Counted from the stretch's first letter, positions 33,055 to 42,506 are shown. The stretch: 64,000 nucleotides of DNA from Bog-532 sp963830385 (GCA_963830385.1 CAWHMD010000012.1:8098-72097), one strand, 5' to 3'. Translations and numbers: made by a program. The notes: generated from the sequence alone by a model not told the origin.

Positions 33055-33537
33055 ATGAGCACCGGGTACGAGGCACAGTTCGCGCCCGCGATGCGGCTGG
33101 CGCTGGAGGAAGCGGCTGCGGCGGCGGCCGGCCTGGATCCCGATGCCGCCGACGTGCCGGTCGGCGCGGTCGTGCTCGACCAGGCGGGCACGGTCATCGC
33201 CCGGGCCGCCAACCGGCGCGAGGCTGACCGTGACCCCACCGCGCACGCCGAGCTGCTGGCCATCCGGGCGGCGGCCCGCCGCCGGGGGGAGTGGCGGCTG
33301 ACCGGCTGCACGCTGGTGGTGACGCTCGAGCCCTGCACGATGTGCGCGGGCGCGGTGACCCTGGCCCGGCTGGACCGGCTGGTCTACGGGGCGCAGGACG
33401 CCAAAGCGGGCGCGGTCGGCTCGCTCTGGGACGTGGTCCGGGACCGGCGGCTGGCGCACCGGCCCGAGGTCATCGGGGACGTACTGGCGGCCGACTGCGC
33501 GGCCCTGCTGCGCGACTTTTTCACCGCCCGGCGCTGA
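33055..33537 (+). CDS. tadA: tRNA(Arg) adenosine-34 deaminase TadA
   Basis: 160 residues with the zinc-deaminase motifs HAELLAI (about residues 63-69, catalytic Glu) and PCTMCAGAV (about 92-100), and the TadA-like segment GAQDAKAGAVGSLWDV. It converts A34 of tRNA-Arg(ACG) to inosine for reading CGN codons and is essential in most bacteria. A 94-base gap separates it from tRNA-Ser(CGA). Confidence 0.92.
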   Translation: MSTGYEAQFAPAMRLALEEAAAAAAGLDPDAADVPVGAVVLDQAGTVIARAANRREADRDPTAHAELLAIRAAARRRGEWRLTGCTLVVTLEPCTMCAGAVTLARLDRLVYGAQDAKAGAVGSLWDVVRDRRLAHRPEVIGDVLAADCAALLRDFFTARR

Positions 33538-33630
33538 GACAGCCCTGGCCACCTCTGAGTCTGCTCTGACAAAGACCATGATCGGCTGGCCCGCGTGCGG
33601 GGACCGCTGTAGTCGGGTAAGCTCACCCGC

Positions 33631-33717
33631 GGTGGAGTCGCCTAGCGGCCGAGGGCGCACGCCTCGAAAGCGTGTGAGGGGGCAACCCCTCCGTGGGTTC
33701 AAATCCCACCTCCACCG
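33631..33717 (+). tRNA. tRNA-Ser (anticodon CGA)
   Basis: Acceptor GGTGGAG (33631-33637) pairs CTCCACC (33710-33716) with G at the discriminator. Anticodon stem CACGC/GCGTG surrounds the loop CTCGAAA, so the anticodon is CGA (33665-33667). Long variable arm GAGGGGGCAACCCCTC and T arm GTGGG/CCCAC around TTCAAAT. A full-length class II tRNA. Confidence 0.95.
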
Positions 33718-33818
33718 CTCTGCCGTCTGACGGGGGCGTCGAGGGCCTGGCTTGCGACGCGTATGCGGTCTACCCGCAGCTCGTCATGAGGGTCGCCGGC
33801 CTACCCCGAGGTGAACAC

Positions 33819-35096
33819 ATGTTTGAACCGCAGGGGATAACTTTCTTCCTGCTTTTGATGGTGATATTCGCCGGCCTGGTGGTGTGGCTGGTAGTTGCCA
33901 AGCAAATAGCGTTGCGTGTTCTCGCCGCTTGCCTCGCGTTTATCCCGGCGATGCTTTTCGGCGTCGCGGCCGTTAACCGGTACTACAACTACTACCAAAC
34001 GTGGGGTGCAATCGAAGCTGACTTCACCAACCAGGGAGTGGCGACGCTGCCGCAAGGCCCGCACCTGGCCGGTAAAGGCGGCGACACAATCACCAAGCTC
34101 GGGCTTTCCCCACAGGCACGAGCCGAGGCGACCCAAACCGGTTATTTGTTCGAAACGACGATGCCGGGCAAGCTGAGCAAGATCTCCCGGACCGTCTACG
34201 TCTATCTGCCGCCTCAGTACTTCATGGCCAAGTACGCCAGCTACCGATTCCCCGCCATCGAGCTGCTGCACGGCTCGCCGGGTTCGCCGGAGCAGTGGAT
34301 CGACCCGATGAACATCCTGCCCACGCTGGATGACATGATCGCCACCCATCTCGCCGACCCGGTGGTGCTGGTCATGCCGGACACCAACGGCGGCCAGGAC
34401 TACTCGCTGCAGTGCCTCAACGCGGTCGGCGGCGCCCAGGACGCGACCTACGTCGCGCTGGACGTGCCGAACTTCGTGACCGCCAATTACCGGGTCCAGC
34501 CACCGGGCAAGGCCTGGGCGCTGGCCGGCCTGTCCGAGGGCGGGTTCTGCGCGGCCAACCTGGCCCTGCAGTACCCCACCAAGTTCGGCTTCGCCGGCAC
34601 CATGAGCGGGTACTTCGCGCCGCTGGACAACCAGACCCCGAAGGACAACAAGCCGGGCGCGCCGCCCGTCTACACGCTGCCGTTCGGCCACGACACGGCG
34701 CTGAAGGACCGGAACACGCCGAACAAGTACATCAGCGTGATGCCGCCCGGCACGATCATCCCGCGCTTCTTCCTGGCGGCCGGGGCGGACGCCGCCCAGG
34801 ACGTGCAGGCGGCCGAGAGCTTCCGCCAGCAGCTCCAGCTCTACCAGGCCAACGTCCCGCTGTACCTGGTGCCCGGCGCCTCGCACGACGCCAGCGCCTG
34901 GCGGGGTGCGGAGCGCCCGATGCTGAGGTGGATGACCCCCCAGCTGGAGCTCAACGCCCACAAGGCCGACGCGGCGATCGCGGCCCACCAGCACGCGCTG
35001 GCCGAGGGCCGGGCCAGGGACGCCAAGGACAAGGGCAAGACCAAGGTGCCCGCGATCATCCGGCTCCCCGCCACCGCGCCCCCCGCCGCTAAGTGA
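33819..35096 (+). CDS. Membrane-anchored alpha/beta-hydrolase esterase
   Basis: 425 residues from the ATG at 33819 (GAGGTGA four bases before it). The frame is open further upstream, into the tRNA, but that is not credible. Two N-terminal membrane helices (TFFLLLMVIFAGLVVWLVV and VLAACLAFIPAMLFGVAAV) precede an outer PF00756-like esterase domain. Nucleophile motif GLSEGGFCAANLAL, substrate-loop region LLHGSPGSPEQWIDP, and a late His in PGASHDASAWR. Relatives include antigen-85-like acyltransferases and Fes-type esterases. The substrate here is unknown. It ends convergent with a flavin-binding protein gene (8-base overlap if that gene is corrected). Confidence 0.8.
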   Translation: MFEPQGITFFLLLMVIFAGLVVWLVVAKQIALRVLAACLAFIPAMLFGVAAVNRYYNYYQTWGAIEADFTNQGVATLPQGPHLAGKGGDTITKLGLSPQARAEATQTGYLFETTMPGKLSKISRTVYVYLPPQYFMAKYASYRFPAIELLHGSPGSPEQWIDPMNILPTLDDMIATHLADPVVLVMPDTNGGQDYSLQCLNAVGGAQDATYVALDVPNFVTANYRVQPPGKAWALAGLSEGGFCAANLALQYPTKFGFAGTMSGYFAPLDNQTPKDNKPGAPPVYTLPFGHDTALKDRNTPNKYISVMPPGTIIPRFFLAAGADAAQDVQAAESFRQQLQLYQANVPLYLVPGASHDASAWRGAERPMLRWMTPQLELNAHKADAAIAAHQHALAEGRARDAKDKGKTKVPAIIRLPATAPPAAK

Positions 35097-35812
35097 GCCA
35101 GCCCGGCCGGACCAGACCGCTCTCGTAGGCGAACACCACCAGCTGGGTACGAACCCTGGCCACCGGCCAGGCGGGTGACGCTGTCCGGGACCGGGATGCC
35201 CGCCCGCAGGCCGGGTGACGGCTCGGGCGGGCCGAAGGACGTGTGCAGCGGGATGGCGCCGGCCCAGACGTTGAGCTCGGCGTCGGGCGAATCGTCGTCG
35301 TCGGGGCCGCCGGAACGTGCCTTGACCGACGCCTCCTCGATCGGCAGCGCCAGGATCGAGGTGGCGCTCAGCTCCTTGCGGTTCGGCGTCCGCGCCTCAC
35401 CCCAGCGGCCCGGCAGCATCTTCTCGGTGAACGCCTCGAACGCGGCCAGCCGCTCGGCCGAGTCCTCGACCCGGCGGAACCGGCCCAGCACCACCACCGA
35501 CTCGTAGTTGGCCGAGTGCTCGAACACCGACCGGGCCAGCACGATCCCGTCCAGCCGGGTCACGGTCAGGCAGGCGGGCACCCCGCGGGCGAGCGCGCGG
35601 ACCGTGCGGCTGCCGGTCGACCCGTGGATGTAAACGACCTGGCCGACCCGCGCGTACAGCATCGGGATGCAGTACGGCTGGTCCCCGTCGGTGAAGGCGA
35701 CGTGCGCCATCAGGCCCCGGTCGAGCGCCGCCTCGATCGCCGCGCGATCGTAGCGACCCTGCTCCGGGATGCGCCGCACCCGCACCCGGCTGGAGATCGG
35801 TTTGTCGGTCAT
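35089..35812 (-). CDS. FMN-binding pyridoxamine-oxidase-like protein, frame break near the 3' end
   Basis: About 220 residues up to PVPDSVTRLAG are a normal Pyridox_ox_2/PPOX-like flavin-binding protein (AHVAFTDGDQPYCIPMLYARVG, VYIHGSTGSRTVRALARG, VVLGRFRRVEDSAERLAAFEAF). After that the frame runs on antisense into the esterase gene for 250 bases without a stop. Shifting one base at about 35165 gives ARVRTQLVVFAYESGLVRPG and a stop at 35089-35091, a natural convergent end. I report that end. It implies an assembly indel near 35160-35170. No other gene is co-transcribed. Confidence 0.6.
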
Positions 35813-35819
35813 GAGGCAA

Positions 35820-36776
35820 CTATGACCTGATCAAGGTGGCCAGGCCATCCAGCAGCCGCTGCAGGCCGAACTCGAAGATCCGGTCCAGGCTGAAGTCGTA
35901 CTCCTGGCTGACCAGCCGCTGGAAGATCGGGTAGTCGGCCGCCGGCACCAGGTCGTGCAGCTGCGGGACCTGGGCGTCCAGCCACTCCTCGTTGTCCAGG
36001 CCGGTGACCGCCTGCGCCTCCGCCTCGGCCTCCAGGTTGATGGCCATGCCGCGCACGAAGTTGAGCAGGGCCAGGTGGGCGGTGAACATCGTGTCCAGGT
36101 CGAGCCCGCGCCCGTCCAGCGCGGCCAGGGCCGCTTCGGTGAAGGGGATCGCGGCGGGCAGCAGCTGCGGCCGGGTCATCGACAGCGCAGAGGCCAGCCA
36201 CGGATGGCGGCGGAAGCAGGCCCACATCGTCCGGGCCGATCCCTCCAGCCGGGGCCGCCAGCCGTCGGCCGGATCGGCAACGAACCGTATCTCGGTGAAC
36301 ACCACGTTCATCATCTGCAGCAGCAGGTCGTCCTTGTCCGCCACGTGCCGGTACAGCGACATCGGGGCCGTGCCGAGCTCGGCCGCGACCCGGCGCATGG
36401 ACAGCGCGGCCAGCCCCTCGGTGTCGGCCACCGTGATCGCGGCCGCCACGATGCGCTCGGCGTCCCCGGGCCCGCGGTCGGCCGGGGTCCGCGCCGGGGC
36501 GCCCGCCGCCCGGCTCGCGGGTGGCCGCGCGGCCGCTGGCTGGGCCGGGGGAGCCGGCGGCCGCTCGCTGACCACGGTGCCGACCCCCGGCACCGGCCGC
36601 ACCAGCCCGTCGCGCCGCAGGGTGGCCAGCACCTTGGTCGCGGTGGCCATGGCCACCCCCCAGCGGACGGTGATCTCGCGGGTCGACGGCACCCGCTGGC
36701 CGGGGCCCAGCTCGCCGCGCTCGATCCGGCCGCGCAGCTCGGCCGCAATCCGCGCGTAGGGCGGTGTGCCGTCCAT
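35820..36776 (-). CDS. GntR-TetR hybrid transcriptional regulator
   Basis: 318 residues with two DNA-binding parts: a GntR-type winged helix (PPYARIAAELRGRIERG, PSTREITVRWGVAMATATKVL, about residues 4-60) and, after a Pro/Ala linker, a TetR helix-turn-helix (SMRRVAAELGTAPMSLYRHVADKDDLL, about residues 125-151) with its C-terminal ligand domain. This fusion is known in actinobacteria. It lies divergent from the FAD monooxygenase gene. Sites with GTACTAGTGC on both ends of the intergenic region are probable operators. Confidence 0.88.
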   Translation of the reverse strand: MDGTPPYARIAAELRGRIERGELGPGQRVPSTREITVRWGVAMATATKVLATLRRDGLVRPVPGVGTVVSERPPAPPAQPAAARPPASRAAGAPARTPADRGPGDAERIVAAAITVADTEGLAALSMRRVAAELGTAPMSLYRHVADKDDLLLQMMNVVFTEIRFVADPADGWRPRLEGSARTMWACFRRHPWLASALSMTRPQLLPAAIPFTEAALAALDGRGLDLDTMFTAHLALLNFVRGMAINLEAEAEAQAVTGLDNEEWLDAQVPQLHDLVPAADYPIFQRLVSQEYDFSLDRIFEFGLQRLLDGLATLIRS

Positions 36777-36805
36777 GTTCAGCTCCTCTGTTCCCGACGA
36801 TTAGT

Positions 36806-36904
36806 GTACTAGTGCGCTTGGACTCCACCGCCTCGCAGGTCAGCCGCTCCGGCCGGCCGTGGAGGCCGGGCTCCCGCTCGCTGCGGTTACTGGTGCACTA
36901 GTAC
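36806..36904. promoter_or_regulatory. Paired operators in the divergent promoter region
   Basis: GTACTAGTGC occurs at 36806-36815 and its exact reverse complement GCACTAGTAC at 36895-36904, 80 bases apart between the regulator and the monooxygenase starts. Each is flanked by near-palindromic bases (TAGTGTACTAGTGC and GTGCACTAGTAC). Two sites 80-90 bp apart fit loop formation or control of two divergent promoters. Confidence 0.65.
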
Positions 36905-36979
36905 GATAACCCCTTTGACGTGCCATGATATTGATTTAAAAGGTTGCCAGCGGTGTACGTACTAAGTACGCTGCGAAGC

Positions 36980-38221
36980 ATGGATAACAAAGACATCCTC
37001 ATCTCCGGCGCCAGCATCGCCGGGCCCGCGCTTGCGTACTGGCTACGCGCCAACGGCTTCAACCCGACCGTGGTGGAGCGCGCGCCCGCGCCCCGGCCGG
37101 GCGGCCAGACCGTCGACCTGCGCGGCGCCGGCCGCACCGTGATCGAGCGGATGGGCCTCATGGGCGGGGCCCGCGACCTGTCCCTCGACCAGGTCGGCAT
37201 CGCCTGGGTGAACGACCGGGGCCGGGTTACCGCCCGCATGCCGGCCGAGATGTTCGGGGGTGAGGGCATCATCTCCGAGATCGAGATCCTCCGCGGCGAC
37301 CTCGGCCAGCTGCTCTACGAGGCGTCCCGGCCCGGCACCGAGTACCTCTTCGACGACACCATCACCGGGCTCGAACAGGACGACTCTGGCGTCAGCGTCA
37401 CCTTCGAAAAGGCCGCGCCGCGGCGGTTCGGCCTGGTCGTCGGGGCGGACGGCTTGCACTCGGTGGTGCGCGGGCTGGCCTTCGGGCCCGAGTCCGGCTG
37501 TGTGCGCCCGCTCGGCTGCTACACGGCCTGGTTCACCGCCCGGGCCGACCTCGATCTCGGCGGCTGGTACCTGATGCACAACGCGCCCGGTGGCCTGGTG
37601 GCCTCGGCCCGGCCCGGGCGGCTGCCGGGCGAGATCAAGGCCGGCCTGAGCTTCCGCTCGGAGCCGCTGGCCTACGACCGCCGGGACGTCGCCGCCCAGC
37701 AGGACATCCTGGCCCGGCGGTTCGCCGGCGTGGGCTGGGAGGCCCCGCGGCTGCTGACCGCGATGCGCTCGGCCTCCGACTTCTTCTTCGACTCGCTCGG
37801 CCAGGTCCACCTGGACCACTGGGCGGCGGGCCGGGCCGTGCTGCTCGGCGACGCCGGATACTGCCCGACCCCGCTGACCGGCCTGGGCACCAGCCTGGCG
37901 CTGGTCGGCGCCTACGTGCTGGCGGGCGAGCTGGCCGCCGCGAACGGCGACCACCGCGCCGCGTTCACCCGCTACGAGCAGGTCATGCGCCCGTACGTGA
38001 CCCGCGCCCAGCAGCTGCCGCCGGGCGGCATCAACGGCTTCGCCCCGCAATCGCGGGCCATGATCCGGCTGCGCACCGCCTCGATGACCATGATGACCCG
38101 CTGGCCGCTGCGGGCCCTGATATCCGGCCAGTTCAGCAAGGCCGGCGACATCGACCTGCCGGACTACGAGCTGGCCACGACCCCGTCCGCCGGGGCCCGG
38201 TCAGGGAGTGGCGGTGGCTGA
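36980..38221 (+). CDS. FAD-dependent monooxygenase (PF01494-like)
   Basis: 413 residues from the ATG at 36980. Rossmann FAD site ISGASIAGPALAYWL (about residues 7-21), Glu at the end of strand two (TVVERAP), DG motif VVGADGLHSVVRG (about 158-170), and GD motif VLLGDAGYCPTPLTGLGTS (about 289-307). This is the group A flavin hydroxylase family, which includes tetracycline-inactivating and aromatic hydroxylases. A resistance or catabolic role under the divergent GntR-TetR regulator is likely but the substrate is unknown. The 3' end overlaps the large fusion gene by 21 bases. Confidence 0.88.
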   Translation: MDNKDILISGASIAGPALAYWLRANGFNPTVVERAPAPRPGGQTVDLRGAGRTVIERMGLMGGARDLSLDQVGIAWVNDRGRVTARMPAEMFGGEGIISEIEILRGDLGQLLYEASRPGTEYLFDDTITGLEQDDSGVSVTFEKAAPRRFGLVVGADGLHSVVRGLAFGPESGCVRPLGCYTAWFTARADLDLGGWYLMHNAPGGLVASARPGRLPGEIKAGLSFRSEPLAYDRRDVAAQQDILARRFAGVGWEAPRLLTAMRSASDFFFDSLGQVHLDHWAAGRAVLLGDAGYCPTPLTGLGTSLALVGAYVLAGELAAANGDHRAAFTRYEQVMRPYVTRAQQLPPGGINGFAPQSRAMIRLRTASMTMMTRWPLRALISGQFSKAGDIDLPDYELATTPSAGARSGSGGG

Positions 38222-41200
38222 CGGGGTGGGCTCGCCGGGGATCGTCTCCAGTGACTGCCAGGGCGAGCCGGACGAGCCGGTCCCGGCCTGCGGGGCGGTG
38301 CCCTCGTTGTTCCACTTGGCCTGGTACGGCAGGCCGGCGAACAGGACCCGGTCCCCGGCGTGGTACTCGGTCCTGATCGACCAGACCGGGTAGGTCCCGG
38401 CCGCCGGCTTGGCGGTGGCCGGGGCGTGGTCGCCCGGCAGCACCGGTCCCAGCAGCTCCCAGGCCGACTGCCAGGAGTACTGGACCTGCGCCTGCGGGTC
38501 GTCACCGGTGTTGTACCACTTGGACTGGTAGATCTCGCCGGCCTCGGTCACCTTGTAGCCGCTCGGGTAGTCGGCGGTCGCCGACCACTGCGGGTAGGGC
38601 GCGTCGGCCGGGTTGGTGTTGGCCACCGCGGGCTGCACGTCACCCGCCGATGAGGTGGTGGTCGCGCTGCCGCCGAGCCCGCCCAGCACCTTGGAGAACT
38701 GCAGGCCCGACTGGGTGGTACCGCTGCAGGTGTTGGACAGCAGCCCGGTCTGGGCGAACGCCGAGCCGCACTGGCTGTCCCGGTTGACCGACCACATCGA
38801 CACCCGGCCGAGGTGCTGCGCGGAGGCAAACGTCGTCAGGCCCTTGGCGTTGGCCAGCGTGAAGATCTCGTTGCGGATGTCGTTCTGGCCGATCATCACG
38901 GTGGCCCCCATCCGCTGCCAGATCTGCTCCGGCTGCAGCTTGATGCCGTAGCGGGGGTACAGATCGGCCAGCTGGGTGTGGGTGGACTGCAGCGCCCGCT
39001 CGGTCAGCTTGAGCATGTTGGCGGCGGTCGCCGGGGCCGGGCTGAAGTCCATCGTCATCACGTTGATCCCGGTGATCGACACGTGTGCCCGCAGCATCGA
39101 CTCGATCACCGACAGCGCGTCGCCCTGCAGGCCGGACGGCTCGACCGGCAGGGTCAGCCAGACCGCGAGCTGATGGTGCTGCTGCCTGGCCGTCTGCTCG
39201 AGCTGGGCGATCGCGTCCGCCCGCCGCTGCTCGGCCCCGAAGTCGCTGAGCGCGGCGCCCTCGATGTCGAGGTCGATCGTGGTCAGCTGGTAGCGGTCGA
39301 TGACCTGCTGGTAGGCCGCGGCCAGGCTGGCGGCGCTGGTGCAGGCGACGTCGAGGCTGGTGTGGGCCTGGCCGCCGAACGAGACGATGGCCTGGGCCCC
39401 GTTCTGCTGCACCTGGGCGATGCGTGAGCTCATCGCCAGCGACTGATCGGCCTGGGCGAGCGTGTAGGCCCCACCCCAGCTGGGGTTGCAGCCGGCCTTG
39501 GGCTGGGCCACGACGAACCCGAGGACCGTCTGCCGGGCCGCGTCGGCCGACGGGTTCTGGAACTGGTAGGTCGGTGTCAGCGTCGCGTCGGCGTAGGGCG
39601 CGAACCAGGTCTGGCGGGTGACGGTGGCCGCGGTCACGATCCGGTTGTGGACGGTGGTGTAGCCGCCGTAGCCGGCTCCGCCCAGCACCACCAGCGCCAC
39701 CAGCACCCGCAGCAGCGAGAGCTTGCGCCTCGGGCTGTCGTCGGTGCTGGTCCGGGGGGCCGGCACGGACCCGGGGTGGCCAGCCTGATGCCGCCGGGTC
39801 CCGGCCCGCTGATCGGGGTCCTCGAACCCCACTTCCAGCACCGACCGCCAGTCGGTGGGCGGTGCGGGCTGGTCGGCGTGGCGGCGCGTCAGCTTCCGGC
39901 GCCGCCGTCCCTGCTTGTACAGCAGCGAGGTGGCGTGGATGAACCCGTCCACCACCGAGTTGCGCAGCCCGATGAAGGACTTGGCGGCGTAGCAGGCCAG
40001 CACCACGTTGAGCGCGGCGTAGGCCATGTTCTCCACCCGGTTGTGCCGGTAGGCGGTGTAGAACGTGAAGCCGGCCAGCGCGATCACCAGGTAGGGCGCG
40101 ATCACGAAGAACGGCGGCACCACGGTCCGGTTGCGCACCTTGGGGGTGCGCGCGAACGCGGCCTTGGAGGCGGTGATGCCCTGCACGACCGAGGACATCG
40201 TGCCCGCCAGGTTCACCGGCAGCAGCACCAGGTTGAAGCCGTAGATGCGGAAAACGTCCAGCCGCTTGTAGCCGCAGTAACGCAGGTCGCTGGCCATGGC
40301 CAGGAAGTACGGCAGCGCCAGCACGCCCAGCAGCGGGCTGATCAGGGTGGCGGCGAACGGGAAGGCCAGCAGGACGAGCAGGCTGGCCGAGCTCCAGCAG
40401 ATCGAGGCCATGTAGTTCCAGCGCAGGAACAGCTCGCCGAACCGGGTCCGGCGGCCCTGGGCCTTGCGGGCCCGCGACTGCCGGTGCAGCTTGGGCAGGA
40501 TCAGCAGGCCGCCGTTGGCCCAGCGGGCCCGCTGGATGCACAGCGAGCCGAAGTCGGGCGGGGTGGCGCTGTAGCTCAGGCGTTCCGGGTAGTTGTGCAG
40601 CCGCCAGCCGTGCACGCCCATGTCGATGGTGGACTCGGTGTCCTCGATGACCGTGCGGTCGCGGATGTAGTGCCGGATCTGCCAGTCGCCGACGTAGGAC
40701 GTCTCGGCGATGTCGTCCAGCGCCCGCTTGCGGATGACGGCGTTGGCGCCGACCCAGAACGTGGCGTCGTAGTAGGTCAGGCCCTGGTGGACGATGTGCT
40801 GGAGGTCGGTGGTGGCGCCCGCGATCCGTTCCAGCCGGGTGGCCGAGCCGGGGAACGCGCTGTAGGGCGTCTGCGCGATGGCGACGTCGCGGTACTCGCT
40901 CTGCGCCATCAGGTGGACCAGCCGCAGGCAGTACTCCGGTAGCAGCACGCTGTCGGCGTCGAGGGTGACCACGTAGTCCGGGCCGGGAATGTTGACGTCG
41001 CAGTAGGCGGCCGGCGCCGGGACCAGGGCCAGCCCGGTGACCGTGCGCTTCTCCCGGTAGGTGCCGCCCATCAGGCCCAGGTAGCTGTTGAGGTTCATGG
41101 CCTTGTTGGGCTCGTGCGAAAGAGACACGTACCGCTTGCGCTCGAAGCTGGACAGGTCGGCCCGGAACGTCCAGACCAGCCGGCGGAGCAGCCGCCGGAA

Positions 41201-42187
41201 CATCAGCGGCTCGAGCACCACTCCCTCGCCGGCCGATTCGAGCAGCGCCTCCTGGATGGCCCGCAGCGACCGGGCCAGCCGGAGGATGACCTCGTTGACC
41301 AGGAAGGCGTCGGTGTGGTCGATGATCTCCTGGTCCTCGGCCAGGTCCTCCAGCCAGGTGGCGGCCTCGTCGTAGTACCCGGCCAGCGTGAACATGGCCC
41401 CGGCGCCGAGCGGCGTGCTGCTCTCCGACGCCAGCTCGAACGAGTGCAGCGCGCGGGTGAACCGGGTGGCGGGCCCGGCCAGCAGCTGCTGGATCTGCCG
41501 CGGCAGCGCCCGGGCGGCTTCGAGCTGGTCGCGGGCCTGCCGGTTCTTGGGCACGAAGGGGTCGTCGATCAGCAGCACGATCCGCTTGTCCGGGAACTCC
41601 TGCAGCGCCGCCGACAGCAGGGTGTTGCGGATGACCCGGGCGTCCTCCTGGTAGGAGGGGATGATCGTGGTCAGGCTGGGCGCGCTGGTGTCGTAGAACT
41701 GGTCGAGGATGGCCCGGCTGGACCGGTGGTGGGTCCGCGTCCGGTAGCAGAACCCGAGGCGGCTCAGCAGGTAGGCCAGGGCGGAGACGGTCAGCAGGCT
41801 GACGATGAGCAGGTAGAGCACTTCCTCCGCACGGGCCACCGCCGACTCGTGGCCGGCCGCGAAGAAGTCGTCGAAGAACCACTGGACCAGGTAGCCCAGC
41901 CAGGCCGCGACCGTGACGATGATGGCCAGCCGCCCCATCGCCACCCGGCGGTCGCTGACCGGCTTGGGCACCATCGGCATGGCGCGGGTGCGCCGGTCGC
42001 GCCCCCACTGCTTGCGCGGCCGCCGGGGCTCGCGGTCGGGGATGTCGTCGGGCGTGATGATCGGCAGGTCGGCGGTGTCGGCCGCCGCGTTGGCGCGCGC
42101 GGCGGCCGGTATCCGCATGTCGGGCACGGTGCGCTGCCCGACGTGGACCAGCTCCGGCACGTCGGCGTCTGGGGTTGCCGAAGGCAT
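38201..42187 (-). CDS. Processive GT2 synthase fused to GH18 domain and two CBM5/12-like modules
   Basis: 1328 residues. Two N-terminal membrane helices (about residues 72-145), then a family-2 glycosyltransferase: IIPSYQED, LLIDDP (about 207), VVTLDADSVLL (DxD, about 410), VIEDTEST (TED-type acid, about 515), IQRARWANGG (QxxRW, about 553). About five membrane helices follow (595-765), a basic stretch KQGRRRRKLTRRH, and one more helix (LLRVLVALVVLGGAG, about 829). Beyond it lies a GH18-like domain with TTIDLDIEG (catalytic Glu, about 974) and INVMTMDF, then two short aromatic modules (YKVTEAGEIYQSKWYNTG, DRVLFAGLPYQAKWNNEG) like chitin-binding CBM5/12. By the positive-inside rule the GH18 and binding modules are outside. 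It probably makes and trims a beta-1,4 N-acetylglucosamine-type polymer; that is inference. Confidence 0.82.
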   Translation of the reverse strand: MPSATPDADVPELVHVGQRTVPDMRIPAAARANAAADTADLPIITPDDIPDREPRRPRKQWGRDRRTRAMPMVPKPVSDRRVAMGRLAIIVTVAAWLGYLVQWFFDDFFAAGHESAVARAEEVLYLLIVSLLTVSALAYLLSRLGFCYRTRTHHRSSRAILDQFYDTSAPSLTTIIPSYQEDARVIRNTLLSAALQEFPDKRIVLLIDDPFVPKNRQARDQLEAARALPRQIQQLLAGPATRFTRALHSFELASESSTPLGAGAMFTLAGYYDEAATWLEDLAEDQEIIDHTDAFLVNEVILRLARSLRAIQEALLESAGEGVVLEPLMFRRLLRRLVWTFRADLSSFERKRYVSLSHEPNKAMNLNSYLGLMGGTYREKRTVTGLALVPAPAAYCDVNIPGPDYVVTLDADSVLLPEYCLRLVHLMAQSEYRDVAIAQTPYSAFPGSATRLERIAGATTDLQHIVHQGLTYYDATFWVGANAVIRKRALDDIAETSYVGDWQIRHYIRDRTVIEDTESTIDMGVHGWRLHNYPERLSYSATPPDFGSLCIQRARWANGGLLILPKLHRQSRARKAQGRRTRFGELFLRWNYMASICWSSASLLVLLAFPFAATLISPLLGVLALPYFLAMASDLRYCGYKRLDVFRIYGFNLVLLPVNLAGTMSSVVQGITASKAAFARTPKVRNRTVVPPFFVIAPYLVIALAGFTFYTAYRHNRVENMAYAALNVVLACYAAKSFIGLRNSVVDGFIHATSLLYKQGRRRRKLTRRHADQPAPPTDWRSVLEVGFEDPDQRAGTRRHQAGHPGSVPAPRTSTDDSPRRKLSLLRVLVALVVLGGAGYGGYTTVHNRIVTAATVTRQTWFAPYADATLTPTYQFQNPSADAARQTVLGFVVAQPKAGCNPSWGGAYTLAQADQSLAMSSRIAQVQQNGAQAIVSFGGQAHTSLDVACTSAASLAAAYQQVIDRYQLTTIDLDIEGAALSDFGAEQRRADAIAQLEQTARQQHHQLAVWLTLPVEPSGLQGDALSVIESMLRAHVSITGINVMTMDFSPAPATAANMLKLTERALQSTHTQLADLYPRYGIKLQPEQIWQRMGATVMIGQNDIRNEIFTLANAKGLTTFASAQHLGRVSMWSVNRDSQCGSAFAQTGLLSNTCSGTTQSGLQFSKVLGGLGGSATTTSSAGDVQPAVANTNPADAPYPQWSATADYPSGYKVTEAGEIYQSKWYNTGDDPQAQVQYSWQSAWELLGPVLPGDHAPATAKPAAGTYPVWSIRTEYHAGDRVLFAGLPYQAKWNNEGTAPQAGTGSSGSPWQSLETIPGEPTPSATATP

Positions 42188-42506
42188 GCCCCTCCACCCC
42201 CCTCAAGGTTGGAACCGCCGGGCCGTGCGAAGGCCGGCCCGCTCACCTGGTCACGCGGTTCCCCCACCGGCAACCCGCTAGTTGACGCTTGAATCATGGT
42301 GCGGGTTGTCCTGGAAAGCTTCGGCTACTCACGGTTACGCCCGAATCGTGCCTGTATAGCCACGTGCGATGTCACTTGGCCGCCCGCCGGCGGCCACCCT
42401 GTTGCGCACGTCACACCGCGGTGGCCAGGGGCGGGTACCTTGTACGCGGCTGCCGCGGTAACTACGGTCGAGGCAACTGCCGGCGATGCCTGTCGGGGAG
42501 GGTGCG
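42188..42506. other. Divergent intergenic region
   Basis: About 320 bases between the divergent synthase fusion and hydrolase genes. It contains a GGCCGCC-CGCC-GGCGGCC stem at 42378-42395 and TTGACG near 42281. No gene or RNA family is recognised. Confidence 0.45.

Noticed and set aside
38201..42187. Cellulose synthase operon
   Set aside because: No bcsB/bcsZ-like or PilZ partner, and the fused GH18 and CBM5/12-like modules point to an amino-sugar polymer.
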